Assembly (NCBI RefSeq): GCF_003004785.1
Contig: NZ_PVZS01000001.1
Coordinates: forward strand, 248,001-312,000
DNA length: 64,000 nt
Direction: 5' to 3'
Source of the DNA: Alsobacter soli
GTDB taxonomy: Bacteria > Pseudomonadota > Alphaproteobacteria > Rhizobiales > Beijerinckiaceae
Below, piece by piece: positions 18,083-26,687 of this stretch. A program made the translations under genes and the position numbers. The notes beneath the pieces are model-generated. The model made no database searches and was not told the DNA's origin. It saw nothing but the letters and a program-made list of their open reading frames with translations. Each line of letters starts with the position of its first letter. Position 1 is the first letter of the stretch.

Positions 18083-19012
18083 TTATCGGCTCGCCTTGAG
18101 GTCGATGCCTTTGTGCTGGGCCGCCATCCTGACGAACTTGTCCGTCTGGTGGAAGGCCTCGGTCAGCTCGCTCTCGTTGCTCGTGTCCGAGATGGCCGCG
18201 AAATGGGCCGCCACGCCTTCGGGCGTGCGCTCAGCCTCGTCAAGGTAGACGCCTTCCGTCTCGGTGATCACCGTCTGGGCGAACACGCCCGCGCCGGCGC
18301 ACAGGATGGTGCGCGAGGGGGCCACCTCCGAGACCAGGTAGAGCACGCCGGGCGTGATGCTCTCGGGCCGCAGCAGTTGCAGCGCCTGGGGCGACATCAG
18401 CTGCTCCGTCATGCGGGTCGCCGCCGTCGGGGCGAGCGTGTTGACCCGGATGTCGTGCTTGCGCCCCTCCAGGTGCAGCACGTTCATCAGCCCCACGAGA
18501 GCGGCCTTGGCCGCCCCATAGTTCGACTGCCCGAAATTACCATAGAGGCCCGAGGACGAGGACGTGAACACGATTCGCCCGTAGTTCTGCCGGCGCATTG
18601 TCTCCCACACGGCCTTGGTGCAGTGGACGGAGCCCATCAGGTGGACGTCCAGCACCTTGCGGAAGTCCTCCATCTCCATCTTGGCGAAGGTGCGGTCGCG
18701 CAGGATGCCCGCGTTGTTGACCAGGATGTCGATCCGCCCCCACCGGGCCAGCACGTCCTGGGCCATCGCGGTCACGGCCGCGAAGTCGGTGACGTCCAGC
18801 GCGCTCGCGAATGCCTCGCCCCCGGCGTCCCGGATCTCCTCCACGACCCGCTCCGCCGCATATGCGGACCCGCCCGAGCCGTCCACGGCGCCGCCTCTGT
18901 CCACCACGACCACCTTGGCGCCCCGCTCGGCCAGGCCCAGCGCATGGCTGCGGCCGAGGCCGGCGCCTGCGCCGGTCACGATGGCGACCCGTCCGTCGAA
19001 CCTGATGCTCAT
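18083..19012 (-). CDS. SDR oxidoreductase, peroxisomal MFE-2 (HSD17B4)-like
   Basis: 309 residues. The longer SDR type matching the N-terminal dehydrogenase unit of multifunctional enzyme 2: [53 protein letters not shown], and the catalytic [20 protein letters not shown]. It would oxidise (3R)-3-hydroxyacyl-CoA. Its neighbour is a MaoC hydratase, the partner domain in MFE-2, 15 bases upstream, so the two together may perform the R-specific hydration/dehydrogenation steps. Confidence 0.92.
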   Translation of the reverse strand: MSIRFDGRVAIVTGAGAGLGRSHALGLAERGAKVVVVDRGGAVDGSGGSAYAAERVVEEIRDAGGEAFASALDVTDFAAVTAMAQDVLARWGRIDILVNNAGILRDRTFAKMEMEDFRKVLDVHLMGSVHCTKAVWETMRRQNYGRIVFTSSSSGLYGNFGQSNYGAAKAALVGLMNVLHLEGRKHDIRVNTLAPTAATRMTEQLMSPQALQLLRPESITPGVLYLVSEVAPSRTILCAGAGVFAQTVITETEGVYLDEAERTPEGVAAHFAAISDTSNESELTEAFHQTDKFVRMAAQHKGIDLKASR

Positions 19013-19027
19013 CGCCCCCTCCTCGGC

Positions 19028-19519
19028 TCAGTCCAGCACGCGCAAGGTCAGCCAATCCGCCACGATCGCGGGCCTGTCCTGCCCTTCGATCTCCACGGTG
19101 GCCGCGACCCGGATCATCAGCTCGGTTGCGGACCGCTCCGCCAGCTCACGCAGCATGAAGCGGCCGCGCACCCGCGACCCCGGCCTCACGGGAGTGACGA
19201 AGCGGAGCCGGTCGAACCCGTAGTTCACTCCCATGGACGACCCCTCCAGCGAGGGCACGGCGTCGTAGGCCATCACGCTCAGCAAGGAGAGGGTCAGGAA
19301 CCCATGCGCCACCGTGCTCCCGAAGGGCGTCTTCGCCGCGCGCTCCGGATCGATGTGGATGAACTGCTTGTCATGCGTGAGCTCGGCGAAGCGATCCATC
19401 ATGTCCTGGGTGACGTCGACCCAGGCCGAGACGCCAAGTTCCTGGCCCACGCGTTCGCGATAGGCCGTCAGGGACAGGGCGGTCCGCGGCCCCTCGACCG
19501 GCAAGGGATGGTCCGACAT
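19028..19519 (-). CDS. MaoC-family enoyl-CoA hydratase
   Basis: 163-residue hot-dog fold protein. The hydratase-2 motif is present as MMDRFAELTHDKQFIHIDPE with catalytic Asp (THD) and His (IHID), then AAKTPFGSTVAHGFLTLSLL. Likely (R)-specific hydration of 2-enoyl-CoA. The start ATG immediately follows the TGA of the upstream SDR (TGAATG on the minus strand), which implies coupling. Confidence 0.93.
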   Translation of the reverse strand: MSDHPLPVEGPRTALSLTAYRERVGQELGVSAWVDVTQDMMDRFAELTHDKQFIHIDPERAAKTPFGSTVAHGFLTLSLLSVMAYDAVPSLEGSSMGVNYGFDRLRFVTPVRPGSRVRGRFMLRELAERSATELMIRVAATVEIEGQDRPAIVADWLTLRVLD

Positions 19520-20341
19520 TCACTCCACCTCGAACAGCTTGTGGCCAACGTCGCAGGCGATGCCGCCGTCGATCGGCAGGATGGCTCCAGTCGTGTAGGC
19601 GCCCCCGCGCCCGCACAGGAACAGCAGCGCCCCGGCGACGTCGCTCGGCCGCCCGATCCGCCCCATCGGAACCGTGGCCGCGGTCTTGGCCCGCACCTCT
19701 TCCTCCGCGGTGGCGAAGGCCATCATGCGGCTCAGGAAAGGGCCAGGCGCGAAGGCGTTCACCGTGATCTGCCGCCCCGCGAGCTCCCGGGCCAGGATGC
19801 GGGTGAGGTGATGCACGGCGGCCTTGGAGGCCGAATACGAATAGGGTCCCTCGCCCATGGGGGCCGAGCCCATGACCGACCCCAGATTGACCACCCGGGC
19901 CGGGTCATCGGGCGAAGCGGCGGCCGTGAGCTCCGGCAGCAGTTCGCGCGTGAGCGTGAACAGCCCCGCGACATTGACTGAGAACACGCCTTCCCAGGCC
20001 TTCCACGGGAAGCGCTCGAGCGGCTCGCCCCAGGTCTTGCCGGCATTGTTCACCAGGATGTCGAGGCGGCCTCCGGCGCGGCGCTTGACTTCAGCGGCGA
20101 GCGCCAGCACGCCCTCCTCCGTCCCGACATCTCCCGCGAAGCCCTCGCAGGAGCCCGGCGCGCCGAGCGCGTTCAGCTCCGCGGCGACCCGTTCGCAGGC
20201 CTCGCCCTTGCGCGAGGCGATCAGCACCCGGGCGCCGGCCTGCACCAAGGCTTCGGCGCACATGCGGCCGATCCCGGTCGCGCCACCGGTGACCAGCGCG
20301 GTCTTGCCCGCGACGGAAAACAGCGATGCCAGATAGTCCAC
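19520..20341 (-). CDS. SDR oxidoreductase (RhlG-like)
   Basis: 273-residue short-chain dehydrogenase, first gene of the acyl-CoA operon. TALVTGGATGIGRMCAEALV, an Arg after beta-2 (VLIASRKGE, favouring NADP), LVNNAGKTW, and the catalytic YSYSASKAAVHHL are seen. The GTG at 20341 (VDYLASLFSVAGK) has GGGAGG 7 bases upstream and fits family length; the much longer upstream frame is arginine-rich and unlikely. A promoter for the whole cluster probably lies in 20342-20465. Confidence 0.9.
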   Translation of the reverse strand: MDYLASLFSVAGKTALVTGGATGIGRMCAEALVQAGARVLIASRKGEACERVAAELNALGAPGSCEGFAGDVGTEEGVLALAAEVKRRAGGRLDILVNNAGKTWGEPLERFPWKAWEGVFSVNVAGLFTLTRELLPELTAAASPDDPARVVNLGSVMGSAPMGEGPYSYSASKAAVHHLTRILARELAGRQITVNAFAPGPFLSRMMAFATAEEEVRAKTAATVPMGRIGRPSDVAGALLFLCGRGGAYTTGAILPIDGGIACDVGHKLFEVE

Positions 20342-20469
20342 GCCCGCGCCTCCCGATGTCGCGGCGTCCTGCGCGCCGCGTTGTCTATCGGGTACCACGC
20401 CGGCAAGGCGCCCGCCATGGCGCGGAAGCGCAAGGCGGGCTCGCAGGGATGCCCAGCCCGGGTGTGACA

Positions 20470-20493
20470 ACGCCGCCCGCCGGACGGCGGCGT
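20470..20493 (-). terminator. Terminator-like hairpin after DUF892 gene
   Basis: Perfect 8-base-pair stem ACGCCGCC / GGCGGCGT with an 8-base loop, 25 bases beyond the DUF892 stop; the minus-strand tail TGTCACA is only weakly T-rich. Confidence 0.45.
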
Positions 20494-20517
20494 CGGCTCT
20501 CAAAGGTCAGGGCTGGA

Positions 20518-21045
20518 TCAGCGGTCGGCCTTCTGGCCGCTGGCCTTGAGGCTCAGGTACTGCTGGGTGACGTCGTCGACGTGCTCGTCGATCCACTTCG
20601 CCATGGCGAGTTCCTCGTTGAGGGACTGCTGGAGCACCTGGGCCTCCTGGCTGAACCCGCCGGCCTTCGCTATCGAAATCAGTGACCTGTAGGAGGCGAT
20701 TTCGAAATTCTCGAAGGCCAGGTTGGCGAAGGTGTTCTTCAGGATCTCGTCGTCCGCCATGGCGTGGGTCATCGCGCCCATGTTGGCCATGAACTGGGTC
20801 GCCATGTCCTTCAGCACGGAACGGCTCTCGTCGAAGCGCGCCAGGAGCTGGTCGAGGCGCTCCTCCTGGGCGTTGGTCTCGTCCAGGTGCTGGCGCAGCT
20901 TCTGGGCCACGTCCGGGTAGCTCTTGACGCGCTCGAGCTGGCGCTCGATCAGCTGGCGGGCCTGCTTCTCCAGCGCATGAGCGTTGCGCAGGCCGGTGAT
21001 GAACTCCGAGCGGATGGTGTCGGAGCCGCCATCGGACATCGTCAT
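20518..21045 (-). CDS. Ferritin-like DUF892 (YciE/YciF) protein
   Basis: 175-residue four-helix ferritin-like protein of the DUF892 family. SEFITGLRNAHALEKQARQL, HLDETNAQEERLDQLLARF, and FENFEIASYRSLISIAKAGG carry the spaced Glu/His residues (E22, E60, E63, E113) expected for a di-metal site. YciE/YciF proteins are linked to stress in other bacteria; the enzymatic role is not known. Stands alone between two operons. Confidence 0.9.
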   Translation of the reverse strand: MTMSDGGSDTIRSEFITGLRNAHALEKQARQLIERQLERVKSYPDVAQKLRQHLDETNAQEERLDQLLARFDESRSVLKDMATQFMANMGAMTHAMADDEILKNTFANLAFENFEIASYRSLISIAKAGGFSQEAQVLQQSLNEELAMAKWIDEHVDDVTQQYLSLKASGQKADR

Positions 21046-21150
21046 GCGAATTCTCCAAACATGCGGGGGATCAGAGCCCTCAACGGCGTCCGCGCCCGCA
21101 TGTTCCGCTGGCCGCTGGGCAGTACGCGCGCGCTCAGGGCCGAAGCGCGG

Positions 21151-21714
21151 TCAGCGCGGCGCTTCCTGGAGCAGATAGGCCGCCACGTTGCGCGCGTCGT
21201 CGATCGAGATGCCGGTGTTGGGCATGGCAGTCTGCGGATCGACGCCATGCGGGTCGTGGATCCAGCGCGCCAGGTTCTCCGGCGTGTTCGGCAGCCGCCC
21301 CGCCAGGAACACGCGCTGTCCGACGGTGTCGAGCGGCGGCCCGACCCGCCCTGCCGCGCCGCGGACGCTCGTGAGCGTGTGGCATCCCCCGCATCCGTAG
21401 CGCCGCACGAGGTCAGGCGCCCGCCCGGGATCCCCTTCGATCAGCGCGCTCCTGAACTCCGCGCGATGGCGCGAGGCATTCCACCACGACCAGCCGCCCA
21501 CGCTCGCGGCGAGCAGAATCACTGCCCCGATAGCCGCCAGCCCATGCCGCTGGCCGGAATCGCCCAGGATCGTGGGGCTCGCAACGGCCACGAAGCGCGA
21601 TGGCGCCACAATGTCGCGGCGCCATACATGGGAGCCCAGGTAGCGGCCGAAGGCCGCCATCGCGCCGATGACGCCCCCGACCACGAGCAGGCGTTCAAGA
21701 CGCGAGCGGAACAT
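21151..21714 (-). CDS. Membrane-anchored c-type cytochrome of the oxidase operon
   Basis: 187 residues, start at ATG 21714 overlapping the ctaG end by 20 bases. Two hydrophobic segments (about residues 9-25 and 58-78) precede a monoheme domain with C108-G-G-C111-H112 and a probable axial Met in TAMPNTGIS. The PPLDTVGQRVFLAGRLPNTP segment resembles the class I cytochrome c of oxidase clusters. It probably delivers electrons to the adjacent caa3-type oxidase. It is the last gene of that operon. Confidence 0.87.
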   Translation of the reverse strand: MFRSRLERLLVVGGVIGAMAAFGRYLGSHVWRRDIVAPSRFVAVASPTILGDSGQRHGLAAIGAVILLAASVGGWSWWNASRHRAEFRSALIEGDPGRAPDLVRRYGCGGCHTLTSVRGAAGRVGPPLDTVGQRVFLAGRLPNTPENLARWIHDPHGVDPQTAMPNTGISIDDARNVAAYLLQEAPR

Positions 21715-22600
21715 GGCGACCTCCCGCGGTCCGGCTCGACCGGTGGATCCAGAGCCCCATCGCAACCAGCGCCGCCCCGGCGTAGACGACCCCGGCCGGG
21801 ACCCACATCACAAGACCGGCGAGTTGCTGATCCTCCAGCGGGCTGAGGCCGAACTGCGCGCTGGCCTCCCCCTGCCCGGGGTACCAGGGAGCCCGCGCCA
21901 GCGCGATCAGGATGCCAAGGAAGCCGCTGTGCAGGCTGGTGGCGAACAGCCAGAACACCGAGGCGCCATAGGCCCGGGACTTGGCCAGCGACCACCAGAA
22001 CATCACCGCGGTGCCGAAGAAGCTGAGATGCTGGACGGCGTGCCAGAACGGGTTCTCCAGCGCCAGGGCGAACAGGGACGGCGCGTGCCAGGCCCAAAGC
22101 GCCGCGCCGTGCAGCACCGTGGCGGTGAGCGGCTCCGTCAGCGCGTTCCACAGCCGGAGCAGCGGCCCAGCCCCGAAAAAGGCGGCGACGGCGTGCCGCC
22201 CGCGGCGCGGGAAGGCCCACAGCATGCCAATCAGCGGCCGCCCGATCACCAGCAGCGGGGCGGCCAGGGTCATCATCAGCTCATGCTCGATCATGTGCGC
22301 CACGAAAAGGCGCTCCGACCAGCCAGCGACAGGCGAGCACAGGGTCAGCGCGAGCGAGAGCCACCCGGCCGCGAAGCAGGCGGCCCTCCAGCGGGCGATC
22401 CCGCGCCCGGCGCCTGCCCGCCCCCAGAGCCGCACCGTCCCCACGGCGTAAGGCCCGCCCGAAACGGCCAGCATGGCCGTGGCCCAGGGATCCTCGAACC
22501 AGCCCGGACCCTCCGCGGCGTGGCCCGCATGGGCCAGCGCCGGACCAGCCGAAGCCGCCAGCGCGAAAACGCAGAGCGACAGCGCAGGCGCCCGCCTCAT
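21695..22600 (-). CDS. ctaG: caa3-type oxidase assembly factor CtaG
   Basis: 301-residue membrane protein of the caa3_CtaG family (PF09678), required for assembly of the copper sites of caa3 oxidases in Bacillus. A signal-like N-terminus (MRRAPALSLCVFALAASAGP) is followed by about seven helices. Conserved FVAHMIEHELMMTLAAPLLV, LHGAALWAWHAPSLFALALE and FWHAVQHLSFFGTAVMFWWS carry the family His residues. ATG at 22600 overlaps the preceding TGA as ATGA. Not homologous to Cox11. Confidence 0.9.
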   Translation of the reverse strand: MRRAPALSLCVFALAASAGPALAHAGHAAEGPGWFEDPWATAMLAVSGGPYAVGTVRLWGRAGAGRGIARWRAACFAAGWLSLALTLCSPVAGWSERLFVAHMIEHELMMTLAAPLLVIGRPLIGMLWAFPRRGRHAVAAFFGAGPLLRLWNALTEPLTATVLHGAALWAWHAPSLFALALENPFWHAVQHLSFFGTAVMFWWSLAKSRAYGASVFWLFATSLHSGFLGILIALARAPWYPGQGEASAQFGLSPLEDQQLAGLVMWVPAGVVYAGAALVAMGLWIHRSSRTAGGRHVPLAS

Positions 22601-22995
22601 CGCTCGCACCCGATGAAGACGAGCCCCGCGGCCCCCTGGGTCAGGATCACGATGGCGAACAGCGCGCCCGCGCCGATGCCGACGCCGGCGAGGAAAAGGC
22701 CTGGACGCCCGTCCCCTCGCTCGCGGTAGCGCGCCAGCCCGCCGGCCCGGCTGAACACCACGGCCGAGATCGCGGCGCCGGCCAGGGACAGAACGGCCAT
22801 CGCGATCGACACGTATACGGGCCAGGGCGTCCCGGACCCGCAGGAGAAGGGCGTCAGCGTCAGGTTGGCCTGAGTGTTGACCGCCCAGGCGCCAGGCCCC
22901 AGAGCCAGGCCCGCCCAGCCGAAGCGGGGGTGATGGACGCCCGCTCCGGCGGGCTCGACATCCGCCGGGCGTGGAACGGCTTGGCGGCCTACCAT
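22597..22995 (-). CDS. Small two-helix membrane protein of the oxidase operon
   Basis: 132 residues. The ATG at 22995 overlaps the subunit III stop (ATGGTAG), and its TGA overlaps the ctaG ATG (ATGA), so it is locked into the operon. Two helices are visible, VYVSIAMAVLSLAGAAISAV and LFLAGVGIGAGALFAIVILT, with a loop containing one Cys (FSCGSG) between N-terminal polar sequence and helix 1. Small proteins at this place occur in related ctaG-type oxidase operons; I know no defined function. It might be a small oxidase subunit or assembly partner. Confidence 0.78.
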   Translation of the reverse strand: MVGRQAVPRPADVEPAGAGVHHPRFGWAGLALGPGAWAVNTQANLTLTPFSCGSGTPWPVYVSIAMAVLSLAGAAISAVVFSRAGGLARYRERGDGRPGLFLAGVGIGAGALFAIVILTQGAAGLVFIGCER

Positions 22996-23588
22996 CGCGG
23001 CACCCAATAGATCAGCACGTACATCGGCAGCCACGCGCCGATCACGAAATACCAGTAGAACGCGTTGTCGCTCACGTCGCTGAAACGCTTGCCCCGGGCG
23101 TGCTTGGTGAACATCAGAGCGGTCAGCACCAGCGTGTCCCCCACGTCCGTGATCAGGTGCGTGTAGTGCAGCCCAAGCAGGAGCCACAGCAGCGACCCAT
23201 AGGCGTTCTGGTCCCAGCGGACGTAGAGCTGCGTGAACTCCCAGAACCGGATGACGAGCGTCAGGAGCCCGATCACGGACATCACGATCAGCAACCGCTG
23301 GACCTTGGGCAGGTCCTCCTCATGCCCGGCCCGGTCGACCAGCTTGTTGGGCCAGGCCGAAAGGAGCAGCACGGCCGTCATCAGCGTGCCTGGCCAATGG
23401 TTCGGCGGACGGTCGGCGAGCGGCCAACCGGGCGCGAGGTGGTAGAGGTACAGATAGGCCCCGATGGCGAGCGCGAAACCCATCCCCTCCAGGGCCATGA
23501 AGCCGAGCGTGCCCCACCAGATCGGGCTTTGCGGCCCATAGCCGTAGGTGGGCAGCCCCGAAAGGTCCGTGACCGGCCGCAGCTTCAT
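22989..23588 (-). CDS. ctaE: Cytochrome c oxidase subunit III
   Basis: 199-residue member of the heme-copper oxidase subunit III family with five to six helices: WGTLGFMALEGMGFALAIGA, LMTAVLLLSAWPNKLVD and LLWLLLGLHYTHLITDVGDT, ending WYFVIGAWLPMYVLIYWVPR. Shorter than the 260-residue mitochondrial type, closer to the five-helix bacterial type. The ATG at 23588 overlaps the ctaD TGA (ATGA). A second, NorE-type subunit III-like protein is at 31718-32329. Confidence 0.9.
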   Translation of the reverse strand: MKLRPVTDLSGLPTYGYGPQSPIWWGTLGFMALEGMGFALAIGAYLYLYHLAPGWPLADRPPNHWPGTLMTAVLLLSAWPNKLVDRAGHEEDLPKVQRLLIVMSVIGLLTLVIRFWEFTQLYVRWDQNAYGSLLWLLLGLHYTHLITDVGDTLVLTALMFTKHARGKRFSDVSDNAFYWYFVIGAWLPMYVLIYWVPRW

Positions 23589-25507
23589 GTCACGTCCTCC
23601 GTCACGCTCTTGGGCCAGAACCAGCCGATGAGCGTCAGCCCGACCAGCGCGCTGCCCCACACCGCCGCGATCGCCCAGAAGATCGAACAGATGAACGCCA
23701 CCGCCACCGCCAGCGCTGCGATGAAGGGCCAGATGGATCCGTCCGGCGTGCCCTCGCGCAGGTCAGGCCGCGCTTCCGTGAGCGTGGTGATCAGCAGCTC
23801 GCGCTGACTCACCATCAGGCCGTGCGCGACCGGCAGTTCGTCGCCCTCGGCCCAGAGCGGCTCGCGGTGCCGCACGATCGGGTAGCGCGCGAAGTTGTAG
23901 ACCGGCGGCGGCGAAGGCGTCGCCCACTCCAGCGTGCCGGCGCCCCACGGGTTGTTCCCGGCGGGCGCGCCCGAGCGCATGCTGACGAGGGCGTTGATGA
24001 AGAACAGCCCGAAGCTCGCCGCAAGCAGCAGCGCGCCGGCCGTGGAGACCATGTTCAGCGGCCCCCAGCCGAGGTCCGGCTGGTAGGTGTAGACGCGCCG
24101 CGGCATGCCCATCAGGCCCAGGATGTGCATTCCGAAGAATGCGACGTTGAACCCGATGAAGGCGGTCCAGAAGTTCCACTTGCCGAGCCGCTCGCTCATC
24201 AGCCGGCCCGTGATCTTGGGGAACCAGTAGTAGACGGCCCCGAGCAGCGGGAACACCGCGCCGCCGATCAGCACGTAGTGGAAATGCGCCACCACGAAGT
24301 AGGTGTCGTGGACCTGCAGGTCGATCGGCACGGAGGCCACCATCACGCCCGTCATGCCGCCCAGCACGAAGATGAAAAGGAAGCCGAGCACGAACAGCAT
24401 GGGCGTCGCCAGCACCGGCCGGCTGCCCCAGAGCGTGGCGATCCAGCAGAAGATCTGCAGGCCGCTCGGCACGGCGATGAGCATGCTCGACGCCGTGAAG
24501 AAGCTCGCGCCGAGCTGCGGCAGGCCCGTCGCGAACATGTGGTGCACCCAAAGGCCGAACGACAGGAATCCTGTCGCCACCAGCGCCAGCACCAGGGGCA
24601 GGTAGCCGAACACCGGACGACGCGAGAACGTGCCGACGATCTGGGAGACGAAGCCCGTCCCGGGCAGGAAGATGATGTAGACCTCGGGGTGGCCGAAGAA
24701 CCAGAACAGGTGCTGCCACAAGAGGGTGTCGCCCCCCTCGGCGTAGTTGAAGAAATGCGTGCCGACCAGCCTGTCCAGGATCAGCATGGTCGAGGCCAGC
24801 ATCACGGCGGGCATCGCGAACATGATCAGGAACGAGGTGACCAGCATCGCCCAGACCAGCAGGGGAATGCGGTCCAACGTCATCCCCGGCGCGCGCTGCT
24901 TGAACACCGTGACGATCACCGACACGGCCACGGCCAGCGACGACACCTCCGTGAAGGTGATCATCTGCGCCCAGATGTCGGAGCGCTTGCCCGGCGAGAA
25001 CTGCGGGCCCGAGAGCGGCGTATAGGCGAACCAGCCCACGTCCGGGCCGATGTTCATCAGGAAGGCGACCCAGATCATCAGGCCGCCCAGCACGTAGACG
25101 TAGTAGCTGAACAGGGTGAGGCGCGGGAACGCGATGTTGCGCGTGCCCACCATCAGCGGCGCCAGGTAGACCGCGAAGGCCTGCATTACGGGCACGGCGA
25201 ACAGGAACATCATGGTCGTGCCGTGCATCGTGAACAGCTGGTTGTAGAGGTCCGGCCCGATGAGCTGCGACTCGGGCCGCGCCAGCTGGAGCCGCATCAG
25301 CGCCGCGGCGCTGCCGGCCAGCGCGAGGAAGACGAAGGCCGTGAAGATGTAGCGCCGGCCCACGGCCTTGTGGTCGACATCCGACAGCCAGCCGATCAGC
25401 CCGCTCTTGGCCCCCCAGGCCCTGCTCAGCCGATCGTGCAGGTCCTCGGCCGCGAGGTCGGTGTCGCGCAGGTCTTTTTCGCTGGCCCGGATCGCCACGT
25501 CGGTCAT
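23585..25507 (-). CDS. ctaD: Cytochrome c oxidase subunit I (atypical proton channels)
   Basis: 640-residue, 12-helix core subunit. All redox ligands are there: heme a His (H95 in TMHGTTMM and H410), CuB ligands H273, H322, H323, heme a3 H408 (VVAHFHYV), and the Glu/Tyr of GHPEVYI (E275, Tyr277). However, the D-channel Asp of APDMAFPR is Asn here (GTRNIAFPR, N124), its Asn partners are Val and Thr, and the K-channel Lys of VPTGIK is Gln (VPSGLQIF, Q351). ATG 25507 overlaps the ctaC stop. Its neighbours and ctaG mark a caa3-type operon. Confidence 0.95.
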   Translation of the reverse strand: MTDVAIRASEKDLRDTDLAAEDLHDRLSRAWGAKSGLIGWLSDVDHKAVGRRYIFTAFVFLALAGSAAALMRLQLARPESQLIGPDLYNQLFTMHGTTMMFLFAVPVMQAFAVYLAPLMVGTRNIAFPRLTLFSYYVYVLGGLMIWVAFLMNIGPDVGWFAYTPLSGPQFSPGKRSDIWAQMITFTEVSSLAVAVSVIVTVFKQRAPGMTLDRIPLLVWAMLVTSFLIMFAMPAVMLASTMLILDRLVGTHFFNYAEGGDTLLWQHLFWFFGHPEVYIIFLPGTGFVSQIVGTFSRRPVFGYLPLVLALVATGFLSFGLWVHHMFATGLPQLGASFFTASSMLIAVPSGLQIFCWIATLWGSRPVLATPMLFVLGFLFIFVLGGMTGVMVASVPIDLQVHDTYFVVAHFHYVLIGGAVFPLLGAVYYWFPKITGRLMSERLGKWNFWTAFIGFNVAFFGMHILGLMGMPRRVYTYQPDLGWGPLNMVSTAGALLLAASFGLFFINALVSMRSGAPAGNNPWGAGTLEWATPSPPPVYNFARYPIVRHREPLWAEGDELPVAHGLMVSQRELLITTLTEARPDLREGTPDGSIWPFIAALAVAVAFICSIFWAIAAVWGSALVGLTLIGWFWPKSVTEDVT

Positions 25508-26541
25508 TTCAGGCTCTCGAGATAGGCCGCGATGGCGTTGAGTTCGTCGGGTTCGAGCTTGGTGAGCGGCATGTCCACCCCAGGCTTCACCCCGTGCGGG
25601 TCGACGATCCAGGCCGCGAGGCTTCCGCGGGTCAGGGGCAGCGTGCCGGCGGCCAGCGTCATGCGCGAACCGACATGCGTGAGGTCCGGGCCGGAGCGCC
25701 CGCCGGCGTCCGTGCCCCGGATCTGGTGGCACATCACGCAGGAGCGCTTGAGGAAGGCGTCGTGCCCGGCCTGCTGCTCGTCGCTGGACGGAGACGCGGC
25801 TTCAGCCCGCTGCCGGTCTCGCCAGCGCTCGAAGTCCGCCATGGGCTCGGCGACGATCAGAAGGCCCATGTGGGCGTGCTGCTGCCCGCAGAACTCGGCG
25901 CACTGGCCCCGGTAGACACCCGGCTGCGTCACGAACACGCGCTTGACGTTCTGCCGCCCCGGGATCAGGTCCTCCTTGCCCATGAGGCGCGGAACCCAGA
26001 GGCTGTGGATCACGTCGGAGGCTTCGAGCTTCAGGGTCACCGGCACGTTCACCGGGACGTGGATCTCGTTGGCGGTCTCCACGATCCGACTCGGATCCGC
26101 GTCCTCGTACTGGAGCTCCCACCACCACTGCTTGCCGGTCACCAGGATGCTGAGCCCCTCCTGGCGGGGGGCGAACAGCGACCGCTGGGTGGCGTAGCTG
26201 AGCCCGGTCAGCACCAGCACGGTGAGCGCGGTAAGCCCGCCCAGGACGCCGACGATGACCGTGCGGCTGCGCTCGCCGGCCGGATGCAACGCCAGCGCGT
26301 CGAGAGGAGTAGCTCCCGCCGCAGGCGGAGCCACCCGCCTCCCGCCCCGGATGGCGATCAGCATCGCGATCACGACCGCCAGCCAGATGGCCCCGAGCAG
26401 GCCCGTGAACGTCCAGATCAGCCACGCGATGTCGTGCGCCTCTGGCGCCTTCGGGTCGAGCGCGTCAGGCCAACGTTCGCACCCTGTCAGAACCGACGGC
26501 AAGGAAAGCGCCACCAAGCGGGTGCGCCTCCCCGCCGTCAT
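25504..26541 (-). CDS. ctaC: caa3-type cytochrome c oxidase subunit II with fused cytochrome c
   Basis: 345-residue lipoprotein: MTAGRRTRL n-region and lipobox VLTGC (Cys21). Two helices (about 37-63 and 93-116) precede the CuA cupredoxin domain with the full ligand set H179, C214, E216, C218, H222, M225 (QCAEFCGQQHAHM). A C-terminal cytochrome c domain has C268-V-M-C271-H272 and a probable Met ligand in GVDMPLTKL. The ATG at 26541 is the last codon-sized piece of the palindromic repeat at 26535-26639. The frame continues upstream through that repeat, but repeat-derived residues before the signal peptide are unlikely to be translated. Confidence 0.92.
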   Translation of the reverse strand: MTAGRRTRLVALSLPSVLTGCERWPDALDPKAPEAHDIAWLIWTFTGLLGAIWLAVVIAMLIAIRGGRRVAPPAAGATPLDALALHPAGERSRTVIVGVLGGLTALTVLVLTGLSYATQRSLFAPRQEGLSILVTGKQWWWELQYEDADPSRIVETANEIHVPVNVPVTLKLEASDVIHSLWVPRLMGKEDLIPGRQNVKRVFVTQPGVYRGQCAEFCGQQHAHMGLLIVAEPMADFERWRDRQRAEAASPSSDEQQAGHDAFLKRSCVMCHQIRGTDAGGRSGPDLTHVGSRMTLAAGTLPLTRGSLAAWIVDPHGVKPGVDMPLTKLEPDELNAIAAYLESLK

Positions 26542-26639
26542 TGCGAGGAGCGCAGCGACGAAGCAATCCAGGGAGGCCCGGCCCAGGAAAGCTCGGCGCG
26601 CGGCGCTCCTGGATTGCTTCGCTGCGCTCGCAATAACGG
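26535..26639. repeat. Dispersed palindromic repeat, family 1, copy B (overlaps ctaC start)
   Basis: About 105 bases with long inverted arms: GCGAGGAGCGCAGCGACGAA on the left pairs with TTCGCTGCGCTCGCAATAAC-type sequence on the right, plus inner arms AGCAATCCA / TGGATTGCT. The left end CCGTCATT supplies, on the minus strand, the ATGACGG that starts ctaC. The best preserved of the three copies. Confidence 0.9.
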
Positions 26640-26687
26640 CCCACCTGGTTGCGCGGGCGCTCCAACATGCATGGCGGCCGGGGCCGT

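Noticed and set aside
15448..19981. Long plus-strand frames (797 and 648 residues) over the acyl-CoA operon
   Set aside because: They mirror thiolase, acyl-CoA dehydrogenase and SDR genes; repeated HRxxLG/RDH-type shadow sequence and no ribosome-binding sites.
23822..25525. 567-residue plus-strand frame opposite ctaD
   Set aside because: Extremely His/Arg/Gln-rich and without membrane segments; antisense shadow of ctaD.
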